Below, one piece after another: positions 13,752 to 21,893 of a DNA stretch of 22,632 bases. The stretch lies in contig JAABRC010000005.1 in NCBI GenBank assembly GCA_011391115.1, positions 1 to 22,632 on the forward strand, in the 5' to 3' direction. This DNA is from Candidatus Egaibacter danicus (GTDB taxonomy: Bacteria; Pseudomonadota; Gammaproteobacteria; Burkholderiales; Burkholderiaceae). The translations under genes and the position numbers were made by a program. The notes below the pieces were generated by a model. The model was given only the letters and a program-made list of their open reading frames with translations, ran no database searches and was not told the origin of the DNA. The first letter of the stretch is position 1. The number at the start of each line of letters is the position of its first letter.

Positions 13752-14837
13752 ATGAGCAATTTTGAACATTTTGTTGGCACCCGTCCCGTCACGGACAAGC
13801 ACCTTTTCGACGTAGAGGCCCTGACGCTCTGGCTACGAGACAACATCGACGGATTCAAAGGCCCCCTGAGCGTTGAAATGTTCAAGGGAGGCCAGTCGAA
13901 TCCCACCTACAAGCTCATCACGCCCACGACAAGTTATGTCATGCGGGCCAAACCCGGTCCGGTGGCAAAACTGCTGCCTTCTGCCCACGCGGTGGAACGT
14001 GAATTCGCCGTGATGAGTGGCTTGTATGGCACCGATGTACCGGTGGCCCGTATGTACGGCCTGTGTGAGGACGAGTCCGTCATCGGGCGTGCCTTCTACG
14101 TCATGGAATTTGTGCAGGGTCGCGTGTTGTGGGACCAGTCACTCCCCGGCATGACACCGTCCGGGCGCGGCGCCATTTACGATGAAATGAACCGCGTGAT
14201 CTCGGCGCTTCACAAGGTCAGGTTCGCCGAACGGGGTCTGGCCGGCTACGGCAAACCCGGCAACTACTTTGAGCGCCAGATTGGTCGCTGGAGCAAGCAA
14301 TATGTAGCCTCCATCACACAGCCGGTTGCCGAGATGGACCAACTGATGGCGTGGCTGCCCGCACACATCCCGGCAGGGGCACGCGATGAAAACCGTATCA
14401 GCATCGTCCATGGCGACTATCGTCTGGACAACCTGATGTTTCACCCGACCGAGCCGCGGGTGCTGGCCGTGCTGGACTGGGAGCTGTCAACACTGGGGCA
14501 TCCGCTGGCCGACTTCAGTTACCACTGCATGGCCTGGCATATTCCGCCGGGTTCATTTCGAGGCATCGGTGGTCTTGATCTGGCCAGCCTGGGTATCCCG
14601 TCCGAGGCTTCCTATATCCAGTCCTATTGCGACCGCACCGGCTTCACGACACCACAAGAACTCAAGGCTGACTGGAACTTTTACATGGCCTACAACATGT
14701 TTCGCATCGCAGCCATCCTGCAGGGCATTGCCAAACGCATCGAAGCCGGTACCGCGTCCAGCGCGCAGGCAGCCAGTTCTGCCGCAGGCGTCAAACCCCT
14801 GGCGCAAATGGCATGGCGTTTCGCCCAGATGGCATGA
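13752..14837 (+). CDS. APH-family phosphotransferase (ACAD10/11- and LvaA-like acyl-CoA kinase)
   Basis: A 361-residue kinase-fold protein. The nucleotide loop is KGGQSNPTY (45-53), the ATP lysine is probably K67 in VMRAKPGP, the helix-C glutamate is in VEREFAVM (E83), the catalytic motif is HGDYRLDN (220-227), and the metal aspartate D242 is in VLDWELSTLG. This is the subgroup found beside or fused to acyl-CoA dehydrogenases. In Pseudomonas, LvaA phosphorylates 4-hydroxyacyl-CoA, and the mammalian ACAD10/11 kinase domain does the same (established work). An antibiotic kinase role is unlikely because of the next gene. The start ATG at 13752 follows the regulator stop by 12 bases. No Shine-Dalgarno is seen, so coupling is plausible. 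Confidence 0.9.
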   Translation: MSNFEHFVGTRPVTDKHLFDVEALTLWLRDNIDGFKGPLSVEMFKGGQSNPTYKLITPTTSYVMRAKPGPVAKLLPSAHAVEREFAVMSGLYGTDVPVARMYGLCEDESVIGRAFYVMEFVQGRVLWDQSLPGMTPSGRGAIYDEMNRVISALHKVRFAERGLAGYGKPGNYFERQIGRWSKQYVASITQPVAEMDQLMAWLPAHIPAGARDENRISIVHGDYRLDNLMFHPTEPRVLAVLDWELSTLGHPLADFSYHCMAWHIPPGSFRGIGGLDLASLGIPSEASYIQSYCDRTGFTTPQELKADWNFYMAYNMFRIAAILQGIAKRIEAGTASSAQAASSAAGVKPLAQMAWRFAQMA

Positions 14838-14902
14838 CCGGACTGACCGTACGCATCCAACACCACAACTGATAACCAACCTGACAACAGACGGAGCTTC
14901 AC

Positions 14903-16177
14903 ATGGATTTTGACTACTCACCCCGCACCAGGGAACTTCAGGCACAAGTGCTGAAATTCATGGCCGACCACATCTACCCCGCTGAAGCAGAGTTTGCGCG
15001 GGAACTCGCAGCCAATACAGCCGCAGGCAAACGCTGGACGCCGCTCAAGCTCATCGAAGGTCTCAAGGTCAAAGCGCAGGCGGCAGGCTTGTGGAACCTG
15101 TTCCTGCCAGTGGACAGCGCCGCCGCATCAGGCTACTCGGGCGCCGGGCTGACCAACCAGGAATATGCGCCGCTGGCGGAAATCATGGGACGCGTGTTCT
15201 GGGCCAGCGAGGTGTTCAATTGCTCCGCACCGGACACCGGCAACATGGAAACCATTGCGCGTTATGGCTCGACGGAGAACAAGGAACGCTGGCTCAAGCC
15301 TCTGCTCGAAGGGAAAATTCGCTCGGCCTTCGCCATGACCGAGCCCGAAGTAGCCTCCAGCGATGCGACCAACATTGCCACACGCATCGAGCGCCAGGGT
15401 GATGAATACGTCATCAACGGTCGCAAGTGGTGGACATCGGGTGCGGGAGACCCGCGCTGCGCCATCTACATCACCATGGGCAAGACCGACCCCGATGCTC
15501 CGCGCCACTCGCAGCAGAGTATGGTGCTGGTGCCGGCCAACACGCCCGGCCTCAAGGTGGTTCGCCCACTGGATGTGTTTGGCTATGACGACGCCCCGCA
15601 CGGCCACATGGAAGTCCTGTTTGAAAACGTGCGGGTTCCAGCCTCCAACATTCTGCTGGGTGAAGGCCGCGGCTTCGAGATCGCTCAGGGGCGCCTCGGC
15701 CCCGGGCGCATTCACCATTGCATGCGCCTCATCGGCCTGGCCGAACGTGCCCTCGAACTCATGTGTAAACGCGCGTCTTCCCGCGTGGCGTTTGGCAAAA
15801 GCATCGCTGCACAGACCGTCACCCAGGAGCGCATCGCGGAGGCGCGTTGCAGGATCGACATGGCTCGCCTGCTCACGCTGAAGGCCGCCTGGATGATGGA
15901 TACCGTGGGTAACAAGGTCGCCAAGGCCGAGATTGCCATGATCAAGGTGGTAGCGCCCACCATGGCGTGTGACGTGATTGACTGGGCGATACAAGTTCAT
16001 GGCGGCGGCGGCGTGAGTGGTGACTTTCCGCTCGCCTATGCCTACGCCAACGCCCGAACCCTGCGCTTTGCCGACGGCCCGGATGAAGTGCATCGCAATT
16101 CCATCGCCAAGCTGGAGTTGGGCAAGTACACCGCCAATCCGCGCGCCGTCGAGATGCCCGTCACCCGCGGCGGCTGA
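14903..16177 (+). CDS. Acyl-CoA dehydrogenase family protein, ACAD10/11-like
   Basis: A 424-residue flavin acyl-CoA dehydrogenase. The N-terminal helical domain (1-135) contains [19 protein letters not shown]. The FAD/substrate motif is [16 protein letters not shown] at about 145-160 with [14 protein letters not shown] following. The C-terminal domain has [24 protein letters not shown] and [19 protein letters not shown]. This pattern is that of ACAD10/11-type enzymes, which remove phosphate from 4-phosphoacyl-CoA to give an enoyl-CoA. GGAG at 14892-14895 supports the ATG at 14903. The kinase gene lies 65 bases upstream, as expected for a functional pair. The exact acyl chain length cannot be inferred. 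Confidence 0.93.
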   Translation: MDFDYSPRTRELQAQVLKFMADHIYPAEAEFARELAANTAAGKRWTPLKLIEGLKVKAQAAGLWNLFLPVDSAAASGYSGAGLTNQEYAPLAEIMGRVFWASEVFNCSAPDTGNMETIARYGSTENKERWLKPLLEGKIRSAFAMTEPEVASSDATNIATRIERQGDEYVINGRKWWTSGAGDPRCAIYITMGKTDPDAPRHSQQSMVLVPANTPGLKVVRPLDVFGYDDAPHGHMEVLFENVRVPASNILLGEGRGFEIAQGRLGPGRIHHCMRLIGLAERALELMCKRASSRVAFGKSIAAQTVTQERIAEARCRIDMARLLTLKAAWMMDTVGNKVAKAEIAMIKVVAPTMACDVIDWAIQVHGGGGVSGDFPLAYAYANARTLRFADGPDEVHRNSIAKLELGKYTANPRAVEMPVTRGG

Positions 16178-16206
16178 GCGGCGGGGACAATGGGTGTTAT
16201 GCACAT

Positions 16207-16262
16207 TAGCTATAATATTGATAGCTACTTACGCTTACCCCATAAGGTTTTCAGGCTATTTT
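16207..16262 (+). repeat. Copy B of the short palindromic repeat, between acyl-CoA dehydrogenase and GST genes
   Basis: Perfect arms TAGCTAT (16207-16213) and ATAGCTA (16221-16227) around seven bases start the element. The 42-base body (16221-16262) aligns without gaps to 3158-3199 and 4721-4762. It is AT-richer than its surroundings and fills over half of the 106-base gap. A 21-codon open frame (ATG 16199 to TAG 16264) runs through it; there is no evidence that it is a gene. Confidence 0.65.
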
Positions 16263-16283
16263 AGTCTTATTTTTGAGGTTTTC

Positions 16284-16988
16284 ATGATCCAAGTCTATTC
16301 CTGGCCCACCCCCAACGGCCACAAGGTCCACATCATGCTGGAGGAGTGTGGCCTGCGCCTGGGCCGCGACTGGGAAGCCATTCCCGTGAACATTGGCGCG
16401 GGTGAGCAGTTCACGCCCGAATTTCTAAAGATCAGCCCCAACAACAAAATACCTGCGATCGTTGATCCGCATGGGCCAGATGGAAAACCCATCTCGCTAT
16501 TTGAATCAGGTGCCATTCTGTTGTACCTCGCCGCCAAGACCGGCAAGTTCCTGCCCAGGTCTGACCGGGCCAAATACGAGGTGCTGCAATGGCTGATGTT
16601 TCAAATGGGCAGTGTGGGGCCGATGCTGGGGCAAACCCACCATTTCCGGCAATACGCGCCCGAGAAAATTGAATACGCCATCAACCGGTACACCAACGAA
16701 ACCAGGCGTCTCTATGGCGTCATGAACAAACAGCTGGCCACACACAAATTCATGGCCGGCAACCAGTACTCCATTGCTGACATCGCCATCTTTCCGTGGG
16801 TGCGCAGCTGGAAAAATCAGGGTATCGACTGGGCCGAGTTCCCGCACCTCAAGGCCTGGTTTGACAAGATCAGCAACCGCCCGGCTGTGAAACGTGGTGT
16901 TGAAGTCCTCGCCAGTTTGCGCAAACCGATTACCGGCGACAAGGAGCGCGAAGTCCTGTTCGGGAAGACGCAGTACGAGAAGCGTTAG
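16284..16988 (+). CDS. Glutathione S-transferase family protein (YfcG/YghU-like)
   Basis: A 234-residue glutathione transferase. The thioredoxin-like N-domain starts MIQVYSWPTPNGHKVHIMLEE and contains SPNNKIPAIVDPHGPDGKP and the glutathione-contact motif LFESGAILLYLA. The C-terminal helical domain has the usual YSIADIAIFPWVRSWKNQGID. The motif set is that of the Ure2/YfcG/YghU group, disulfide-bond reductases or peroxidases in E. coli. The ATG at 16284 has GAGG at 16275-16278; the open frame continues upstream through the repeat copy and is not used. Its role beside the acyl-CoA genes may be detoxification, which is inference. Its stop overlaps the stop of convergent mshN within the four bases TTAG. 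Confidence 0.93.
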   Translation: MIQVYSWPTPNGHKVHIMLEECGLRLGRDWEAIPVNIGAGEQFTPEFLKISPNNKIPAIVDPHGPDGKPISLFESGAILLYLAAKTGKFLPRSDRAKYEVLQWLMFQMGSVGPMLGQTHHFRQYAPEKIEYAINRYTNETRRLYGVMNKQLATHKFMAGNQYSIADIAIFPWVRSWKNQGIDWAEFPHLKAWFDKISNRPAVKRGVEVLASLRKPITGDKEREVLFGKTQYEKR

Positions 16989-18091
16989 TCTTTCAACGGA
17001 ACACCGAGTTGCCTCAGGTAGGCGACGACATCGCTGCTGACGGTTCCCGTCAACCGGGCCTTCTCGGCCAACTCCAGCGCGGAAGCGGTTTGACCTCTGG
17101 CAGCCATGGACACCGCGGCTCCCAGCATCCAGCGTGGCTCACCCGGGCGAAGCGCCAAAGCAGTCTGATAGGCGTAAATCGCCTCCTGGTGTGAACCCAG
17201 TCGTTGCGCTGCATTGGCTCGCACGGCCCACAAATCGGCCTGACCAGCCAGCGCTGGCTCCAGCCGTTTGAGTAATTCCAGCACCTGGCGGATCTGGCCT
17301 TCAGCCAGTTCCATACGTGCCAGTTCGCGCACCATCGGTATCAGATCGCCCGACGCTGCACGTGCCAGGTCGAAGCCGGCCGCACGCTCCATGACGGCGA
17401 GCGCGTCTTTCAACAGTTCAATGGCCGCGTCATGCGACCCACCGTTCCACAGTCGTTGTGCCTGCCCCGTTATCTCCAGGGCAGTTGCTTCCCGTCGCAC
17501 GGGGGTCACCTGCGAGTCAATGGCTGGCAAAGAACCGGGCGTCGATAGGGTCGCGGCGAGTGAAATGCCATCCTGCCGAATTTCACCTGGGGTTGGTCGT
17601 GGTGATGTTGCACTCTCCGTCTGGCGTGGCACGTCAGGCTTGGCAACAGGCCTCGGCACTGGCACACGATCAATCTGCACCGCCATGGTCAGGGACATCG
17701 GCAAAGCCAACGCATCAGGCGTGGGGGCATCGATGGAGGCTTCGGACAAGGCAGGTGTGATCGGCAGGGGCGCTATCACGCCCGCGGCGACCTGGGACGC
17801 AACCACTGCCACCGGGGCCACTGGGGCAGGTTTCGCAGTCGCCTGGCTCAGGCTGAATGGTTCCGACCACCAGGGCATGGCAGCCAGGCCCAAAGCAGTC
17901 AAGGCAGACACAAACCACAAGGCCCTTCTGCGTGAAGGCGCCCGATCAGCCACTGGTGTGTCCACGCTCAATGTGCCCTGCATCCAGTCTGACACACGCC
18001 CTTGGGAAACCGGAGCAGCAACGGCAACGAGGTGCGATCTGGAAAGTTCTGGTCGATCCAGGTCACGCAGCATCTTGTTGATGACGCTCAT
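16985..18091 (-). CDS. mshN: MSHA biogenesis protein MshN (TPR protein)
   Basis: A 368-residue protein starting MSVINKMLRDLDRPE, a hallmark of MshN. A single membrane span lies at about 57-75 (ALWFVSALTALGLAAMPWW), followed by a Pro/Ala/Thr-rich periplasmic linker (80-210) and TPR-like helical repeats in the C-terminal third (residues about 215-365, e.g. AQRLGSHQEAIYAYQTALALRPGEPRW). It is thought to belong to the MSHA pilus assembly apparatus. Its ATG overlaps the mshM stop (ATGA), so translation is coupled. It is the last gene of the operon here: the usual following gene mshE is absent, and the next gene is the convergent GST. Confidence 0.9.
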   Translation of the reverse strand: MSVINKMLRDLDRPELSRSHLVAVAAPVSQGRVSDWMQGTLSVDTPVADRAPSRRRALWFVSALTALGLAAMPWWSEPFSLSQATAKPAPVAPVAVVASQVAAGVIAPLPITPALSEASIDAPTPDALALPMSLTMAVQIDRVPVPRPVAKPDVPRQTESATSPRPTPGEIRQDGISLAATLSTPGSLPAIDSQVTPVRREATALEITGQAQRLWNGGSHDAAIELLKDALAVMERAAGFDLARAASGDLIPMVRELARMELAEGQIRQVLELLKRLEPALAGQADLWAVRANAAQRLGSHQEAIYAYQTALALRPGEPRWMLGAAVSMAARGQTASALELAEKARLTGTVSSDVVAYLRQLGVPLKD

Positions 18092-19035
18092 TGAAGACCT
18101 CCTGCAGTGTGCAGATGGTTACTCAACCGCGGACGCACCCGCAACACCTGGGTGGGTTGAACACCGCTTGTGGCAAAAGGGAAACTGATAGCCTTATGCC
18201 ACCAGGCTTCCACTGCGTTCACACCGCCCGTATCGGCCACGGCCAGACGTACATGCCGTGGCGTAACACGGTGCCCGTTCTCGCCGTAAGCCAGCATCAG
18301 GCATTTGTGTGCCAGCACGTTCAGCAAGCGAGGCACGCCCCGGCTGTGCCTGGCCAGTGCCATTGCAGCGCGTGGTTCGAACACTGCCAGATCGGTCGCA
18401 TCATCGCGTGCAGCGATTGCCAGGCGGTGCGCCAGGTAAGCTGGCACCCGTTGCGCAGCCATGGGTCCCAGGTATTCGCTGAATGTGATTCGCTGCAGCA
18501 ACTGCCGGATTTCCGGGCGAGCCAGCTTTTGATCCAGCTCAGGCTGCCCGAGCAACACAATCTGCAGCAACTTGCGTTTTTCTGTTTCCAGATTGGACAG
18601 CAGCCTCAGGCTCTCGACCGTTTTCAGTGGAATGGCCTGGGCTTCATCGATACACACCACCACGCGCCGCCCCGATTGGGCATGCTTCAGCAAACAGGTC
18701 TGCAGCACATCCAGTATCTGGTAGCGCGCCGTCGTGGCTGGTAGCGCCACGCCCAATTCGCGGGTCAGTGCCAGCAGCAGGTCGGTGCGTTCCATGTCCG
18801 GATTGGGGATATAGGCGGTCACACATTCAGTCTGCAGGGTTTTAAGAAGCTGGCGGCACAACACGGTTTTGCCACACCCCACCTCCCCCACAACCTTGAG
18901 AAAGCCTTCGCCGCTTCGCAATGCAACGAGCAGGGTATTGAGCGCGGCCTGTGCACCCTCATGCGGGTAAAAGAAAGCCGTGTCCGGGGTAATGGAAAAC
19001 GGCGCTTCACGCAACGAGAAATGCTTCAGGTACAT
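18088..19035 (-). CDS. mshM: MSHA biogenesis ATPase MshM (ExeA-like AAA)
   Basis: A 315-residue AAA ATPase of the ExeA/MshM family, starting MYLKHFSLREAPFSITPDT. Walker A is GEVGCGKT (residues 50-57) and Walker B VVVCIDEAQ (about 125-133), with the sensor-like GQPELDQKL and the C-terminal RGVPRLLNVLAHKCL of the family. ExeA homologues help assemble the secretin through peptidoglycan; MshM lacks an obvious C-terminal peptidoglycan domain. I chose the ATG at 19035 for the conserved start. The open frame extends 75 bases further into mshL. The start lies one base after the mshL stop, so the genes are tightly coupled. Confidence 0.93.
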   Translation of the reverse strand: MYLKHFSLREAPFSITPDTAFFYPHEGAQAALNTLLVALRSGEGFLKVVGEVGCGKTVLCRQLLKTLQTECVTAYIPNPDMERTDLLLALTRELGVALPATTARYQILDVLQTCLLKHAQSGRRVVVCIDEAQAIPLKTVESLRLLSNLETEKRKLLQIVLLGQPELDQKLARPEIRQLLQRITFSEYLGPMAAQRVPAYLAHRLAIAARDDATDLAVFEPRAAMALARHSRGVPRLLNVLAHKCLMLAYGENGHRVTPRHVRLAVADTGGVNAVEAWWHKAISFPFATSGVQPTQVLRVRPRLSNHLHTAGGLQ

Positions 19036-19036
19036 A

Positions 19037-20833
19037 TCACTGCACAGCGGCTCGTGAAGAGGTTTTGTCCAGTGAGCCGTCCAGCCGGACAACCCGGCTG
19101 CGGACGGCATCCATTTCGTCCAGTGCGGAGCGGGCCAGCTTGTTTTGCTGTTCCCAGTCTTGCTGGGAACGGATGATCGTGGGCTTGATCAAGACGATCA
19201 CTTCTTTCTTACGGCCCGTGTTGGCGCGATTGCCAAACAGAGCCGAAAACCCTGGCAGGCCGGATGTGCCCGGTACACCCGACACGCTACGATTGGATTC
19301 CAGCTGCATCAGGCCGCCGATCGCGACAATCGCACCGTCCTGAATGCGCACCATGGTGTCGGTCTCGTTCACGCTGCTTGAAGCCAGCGGCAGGCGGTAG
19401 TTACCGATGCTGCCCAGGTCAATTTGCTTGGTTTTTTCCGTCACCGTGGATACAGACGGATGCACGTGCAGCATGATGCTGTTGCCGTCGTCAACCTGCG
19501 GCGTGACGTCCAGCGCGATACCGGAGAAGAATGAGGTGAGTGTCAGCGTGGGCAGGGTGGTGCTGGCCGAGGAACTTGATGTGGCCGCCGTTGTGGACCC
19601 GCCCGATACGTTGGTGACAAAGTAGTCGTCATTGCCCACTTTCAACACTGCTTTCTGGTTATTGATTGTCGCGATGCGCGGGCTGGAAAGGGTTTGAACA
19701 TCACCCTGTGTTTCCAGAAACCCCAAAACGGCTGCGAACCTGCTGGTGGCCAGCGCCAGGCCGAACAACCCGCCTCCCGCAGCCACAGATGGCACGGGTA
19801 CAGCGCCGGACAAAACTGTTGATCCCGACTGCAGAAGCGGGTTGGTCGATGCCACCCCGCTACCCAATACCCCGGCTACCGCCGTTGAACTGCCGGACGT
19901 GCCGAAAGCAGCCCAGTTCACACCGCTCTGGTAGCCGTCACGCAGCTCCACTTCCACAATCTTTGCCTCCAGCATCACCTGCCGTTCAACAGCAATCTGG
20001 GCAGCTTTCAGAAATCTTTCGACCTGCCGCAACTCGTCGGGCATGCCACGTACAGCCATAATGCCGGCCTGTGGGCTGGCGATCACGCTGCGACCCGGAC
20101 CGCCGCCAACCAGACCCTTCACGGCGTCAGACAGCTCGGACCAGAAGTCGGATTTGGAGGTTGTCGATACCCGCGTATTTTCCGGCTGTTGACCTGAACT
20201 TTGCTGTCCACCTGATGAACCATTGCTGCCGTTTGAACCCGGGCTGGAGTTGGCCACCAGGGCTGCACCTGAGGCCACGCGCAAGTCACTGCTGCCCCGG
20301 CGTTCGGCGTGGGGGTAATTCACCGTGAAGATGCGTGTCTGCAATGTAGGTGCATAAATCGTGATGCGCCGCCCGTCGATCTTGAAGTCGTAGCCGTACA
20401 CATCCCGAATGGCTTCCAGCGCCTCCTTGACGGTAACGCCACGCAGGGTAACGGACAGCGTGCCGGCTACATCCGGATGCATCAGCATGCTGTACCGCGT
20501 ATCCGCCACGATGGCCAGGAACACTTCACGCGCATTCGCGTTGTTGACAAGCAGGTCCAGCCGGGGCTCGGGTGCGACGGCAACCGTTGGAGGTGCGGGT
20601 TCAGCCAGCGCCTCACTGATACGAGCGGGCACGGCAACAGGTTTTGTTTCGACAGGGGTGAGCTCGGTGCGGACAGCTGAAGCGACCTCTGGCGTTCGCA
20701 ATGCGCGGTCCGATGCACAGCCCGACAGCAGCAACATCGCCATGCAAACGCTGGTCATTTGCCACCCTGCATGGCGAGCAGTCAAAGGCTGTTCACCGGA
20801 TGAAACGGCTGGGGATCGAAGGATCATGTTCAT
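19037..20833 (-). CDS. mshL: MSHA outer-membrane secretin MshL
   Basis: A 598-residue secretin that forms the outer-membrane pore for the MSHA pilus. The lipobox LLSGC puts the lipidated cysteine at C39. An N0/STN-like domain runs over about 90-165 (NNANAREVFLAIVADTRYSM), then a Gly/Ser/Gln linker at about 195-222. The conserved secretin core covers about 285-560 (VMLEAKIVEVELRDGYQSGVN, VQTLSSPRIATINNQKAVLKVG, GSIGNYRLPLASSSVNETDTMV, VLIKPTIIRS). The C-terminus after the core is short. The start is ambiguous: ATG at 20833 gives 25 extra residues before M26 (ATG 20758), which has a better ribosome site (AGGGT) but only 13 residues before the lipid cysteine. It follows mshK by 32 bases. Confidence 0.94.
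   Translation of the reverse strand: MNMILRSPAVSSGEQPLTARHAGWQMTSVCMAMLLLSGCASDRALRTPEVASAVRTELTPVETKPVAVPARISEALAEPAPPTVAVAPEPRLDLLVNNANAREVFLAIVADTRYSMLMHPDVAGTLSVTLRGVTVKEALEAIRDVYGYDFKIDGRRITIYAPTLQTRIFTVNYPHAERRGSSDLRVASGAALVANSSPGSNGSNGSSGGQQSSGQQPENTRVSTTSKSDFWSELSDAVKGLVGGGPGRSVIASPQAGIMAVRGMPDELRQVERFLKAAQIAVERQVMLEAKIVEVELRDGYQSGVNWAAFGTSGSSTAVAGVLGSGVASTNPLLQSGSTVLSGAVPVPSVAAGGGLFGLALATSRFAAVLGFLETQGDVQTLSSPRIATINNQKAVLKVGNDDYFVTNVSGGSTTAATSSSSASTTLPTLTLTSFFSGIALDVTPQVDDGNSIMLHVHPSVSTVTEKTKQIDLGSIGNYRLPLASSSVNETDTMVRIQDGAIVAIGGLMQLESNRSVSGVPGTSGLPGFSALFGNRANTGRKKEVIVLIKPTIIRSQQDWEQQNKLARSALDEMDAVRSRVVRLDGSLDKTSSRAAVQ
20764..20768 (-). promoter_or_regulatory. Alternative ribosome binding site in mshL
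   Basis: On the coding strand AGGGT lies five bases before the in-frame ATG at 20758. It is stronger than anything before the ATG at 20833, yet that shorter start gives an unusually short lipoprotein signal. Both starts remain possible. Confidence 0.35.
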
Positions 20834-20865
20834 GATGTCTTTCTCTCTTCTTTGAAATGCATGCT

Positions 20866-21264
20866 TTACGGCCGAACTGCAGCAGTCGACGTGCCGGAAG
20901 CCACGCGCCGGTTGATGCCGGAAAAAAGCTGTACCTTGTGCAACTGCTTGCCTTCACGCAGCCAGATTTCGGTCTCGGCAATGCGCTCGATACGCGCCGT
21001 GCCTAGCATCTGTCCTTGCGCGTACAGTCGCGTGCCCTTCACCACAAAAGACTTGCCGTCGCGAACCATCACCGACAGCGGTCCGAGGGTGTCGACAACG
21101 CGGGCGGGGCTGGATGCGGGTAGCTCTGGCAATGCGGCAACTGGCGGCACGGTAGGGTCCCGCGGGATCTGTGCGAAAGCCTGTGCGGTCCATGCCACTT
21201 GGGCGGACACAACCAGCGTCGCCACAGCCATCCGCAGCCAGGCCGGGAATTGCAGGGCACTCAT
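20866..21264 (-). CDS. mshK: MSHA biogenesis protein MshK (PilP/GspC-like)
   Basis: A 132-residue exported protein. The signal peptide MSALQFPAWLRMAVATLVVSAQVAWTAQAFA has its likely cleavage before QIPRDPTVPP (about residue 32). The DPTVPP motif and the beta-rich half with GPLSVMVRDGKSFVVKGTRLYAQGQ match MshK, a PilP/GspC-homology-region-like partner linking the inner-membrane platform to the secretin. The ATG at 21264 overlaps the mshJ stop as ATGA; the frame is open further upstream inside mshJ, but those residues are not expected. The gene is followed by mshL. Confidence 0.85.
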   Translation of the reverse strand: MSALQFPAWLRMAVATLVVSAQVAWTAQAFAQIPRDPTVPPVAALPELPASSPARVVDTLGPLSVMVRDGKSFVVKGTRLYAQGQMLGTARIERIAETEIWLREGKQLHKVQLFSGINRRVASGTSTAAVRP

Positions 21265-21893
21265 GGCTGGACTCCGAATACAAACACCTGCAAACTCAGT
21301 TGCGGTGGCTGGGTATCGCTGGCCAGTTTCATTTTTCCCCATCGCAAGCTGGGCAGGGCTTTTTCAAGTGTCTGCACGTAACCGACCAGTTCAGCGTAAG
21401 GACCGGAAACTGTCAGCTCAAGCCCGGTGCGGGTTAACCCGGCGGGAACACTCCCTTCTTGTGCCGTCTTTCCCGCATTGCCTTCCGGAACCAGGGTCGT
21501 GGTGCGAACCAGCGTCAAACCACCATGTCGACGCAGGAATTGCTCGAGCACGTGTGTCAGGGGTGTGCCTTGTGTGGCAGCAGCCGTCGCCAGCTTGATC
21601 TGATTGTTGACTTCCCCCGTCTCGACCTGGATGCGGGCCAGTTCTGCACGTGCCAGCCTCACGGGGCTGGGTTTCAAGGCCTCCGCCTTCATTTCGTCAC
21701 GCAGACGGGCGAGTTCGGCGCTCTGCTTCGAAAAGCGTTGTTTCAATTGGCTGTGTGCCGTTTGGGCAGGCGACAACCACACCACATCAGCGAGCGCGAT
21801 GGAGGCAGCCAGGATGGATAGGAACAGGAAAACCCTTTCTCGCAGGGTCAGTGCATCGATACGCGCCAATTGGGTTTTCCACCAGGTCTTCAT
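21261..21893 (-). CDS. mshJ: MSHA biogenesis protein MshJ (PilO-like)
   Basis: A 210-residue inner-membrane protein with one N-terminal span (VFLFLSILAASIALADVVWL, about 20-39), a coiled coil (about 45-95) and a C-terminal periplasmic domain with GLTLVRTTTL and GPYAELVGYVQTLEKALP, typical of PilO/MshJ. With the PilN-like protein it forms the periplasmic heterodimer of the pilus platform. The ATG at 21893 overlaps the preceding stop (ATGA). Longer open-frame starts (up to 22007) lie inside the upstream gene and add residues unlike the family. Confidence 0.88.
   Translation of the reverse strand: MKTWWKTQLARIDALTLRERVFLFLSILAASIALADVVWLSPAQTAHSQLKQRFSKQSAELARLRDEMKAEALKPSPVRLARAELARIQVETGEVNNQIKLATAAATQGTPLTHVLEQFLRRHGGLTLVRTTTLVPEGNAGKTAQEGSVPAGLTRTGLELTVSGPYAELVGYVQTLEKALPSLRWGKMKLASDTQPPQLSLQVFVFGVQP

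Noticed and set aside
13752..14837. Aminoglycoside phosphotransferase (resistance gene)
   Set aside because: The fold is shared, but sequence type and the adjacent ACAD10/11-like gene point to acyl-CoA phosphorylation.
15128..16204. A 358-codon open frame antisense to the acyl-CoA dehydrogenase
   Set aside because: It mirrors a strongly conserved gene, has no domain or ribosome site, and is rich in His/Arg/Gly as expected for an antisense shadow in GC-rich DNA.
16199..16264. 21-codon ORF through repeat copy B
   Set aside because: No ribosome site and composed of the repeat itself; kept only as a leader observation.
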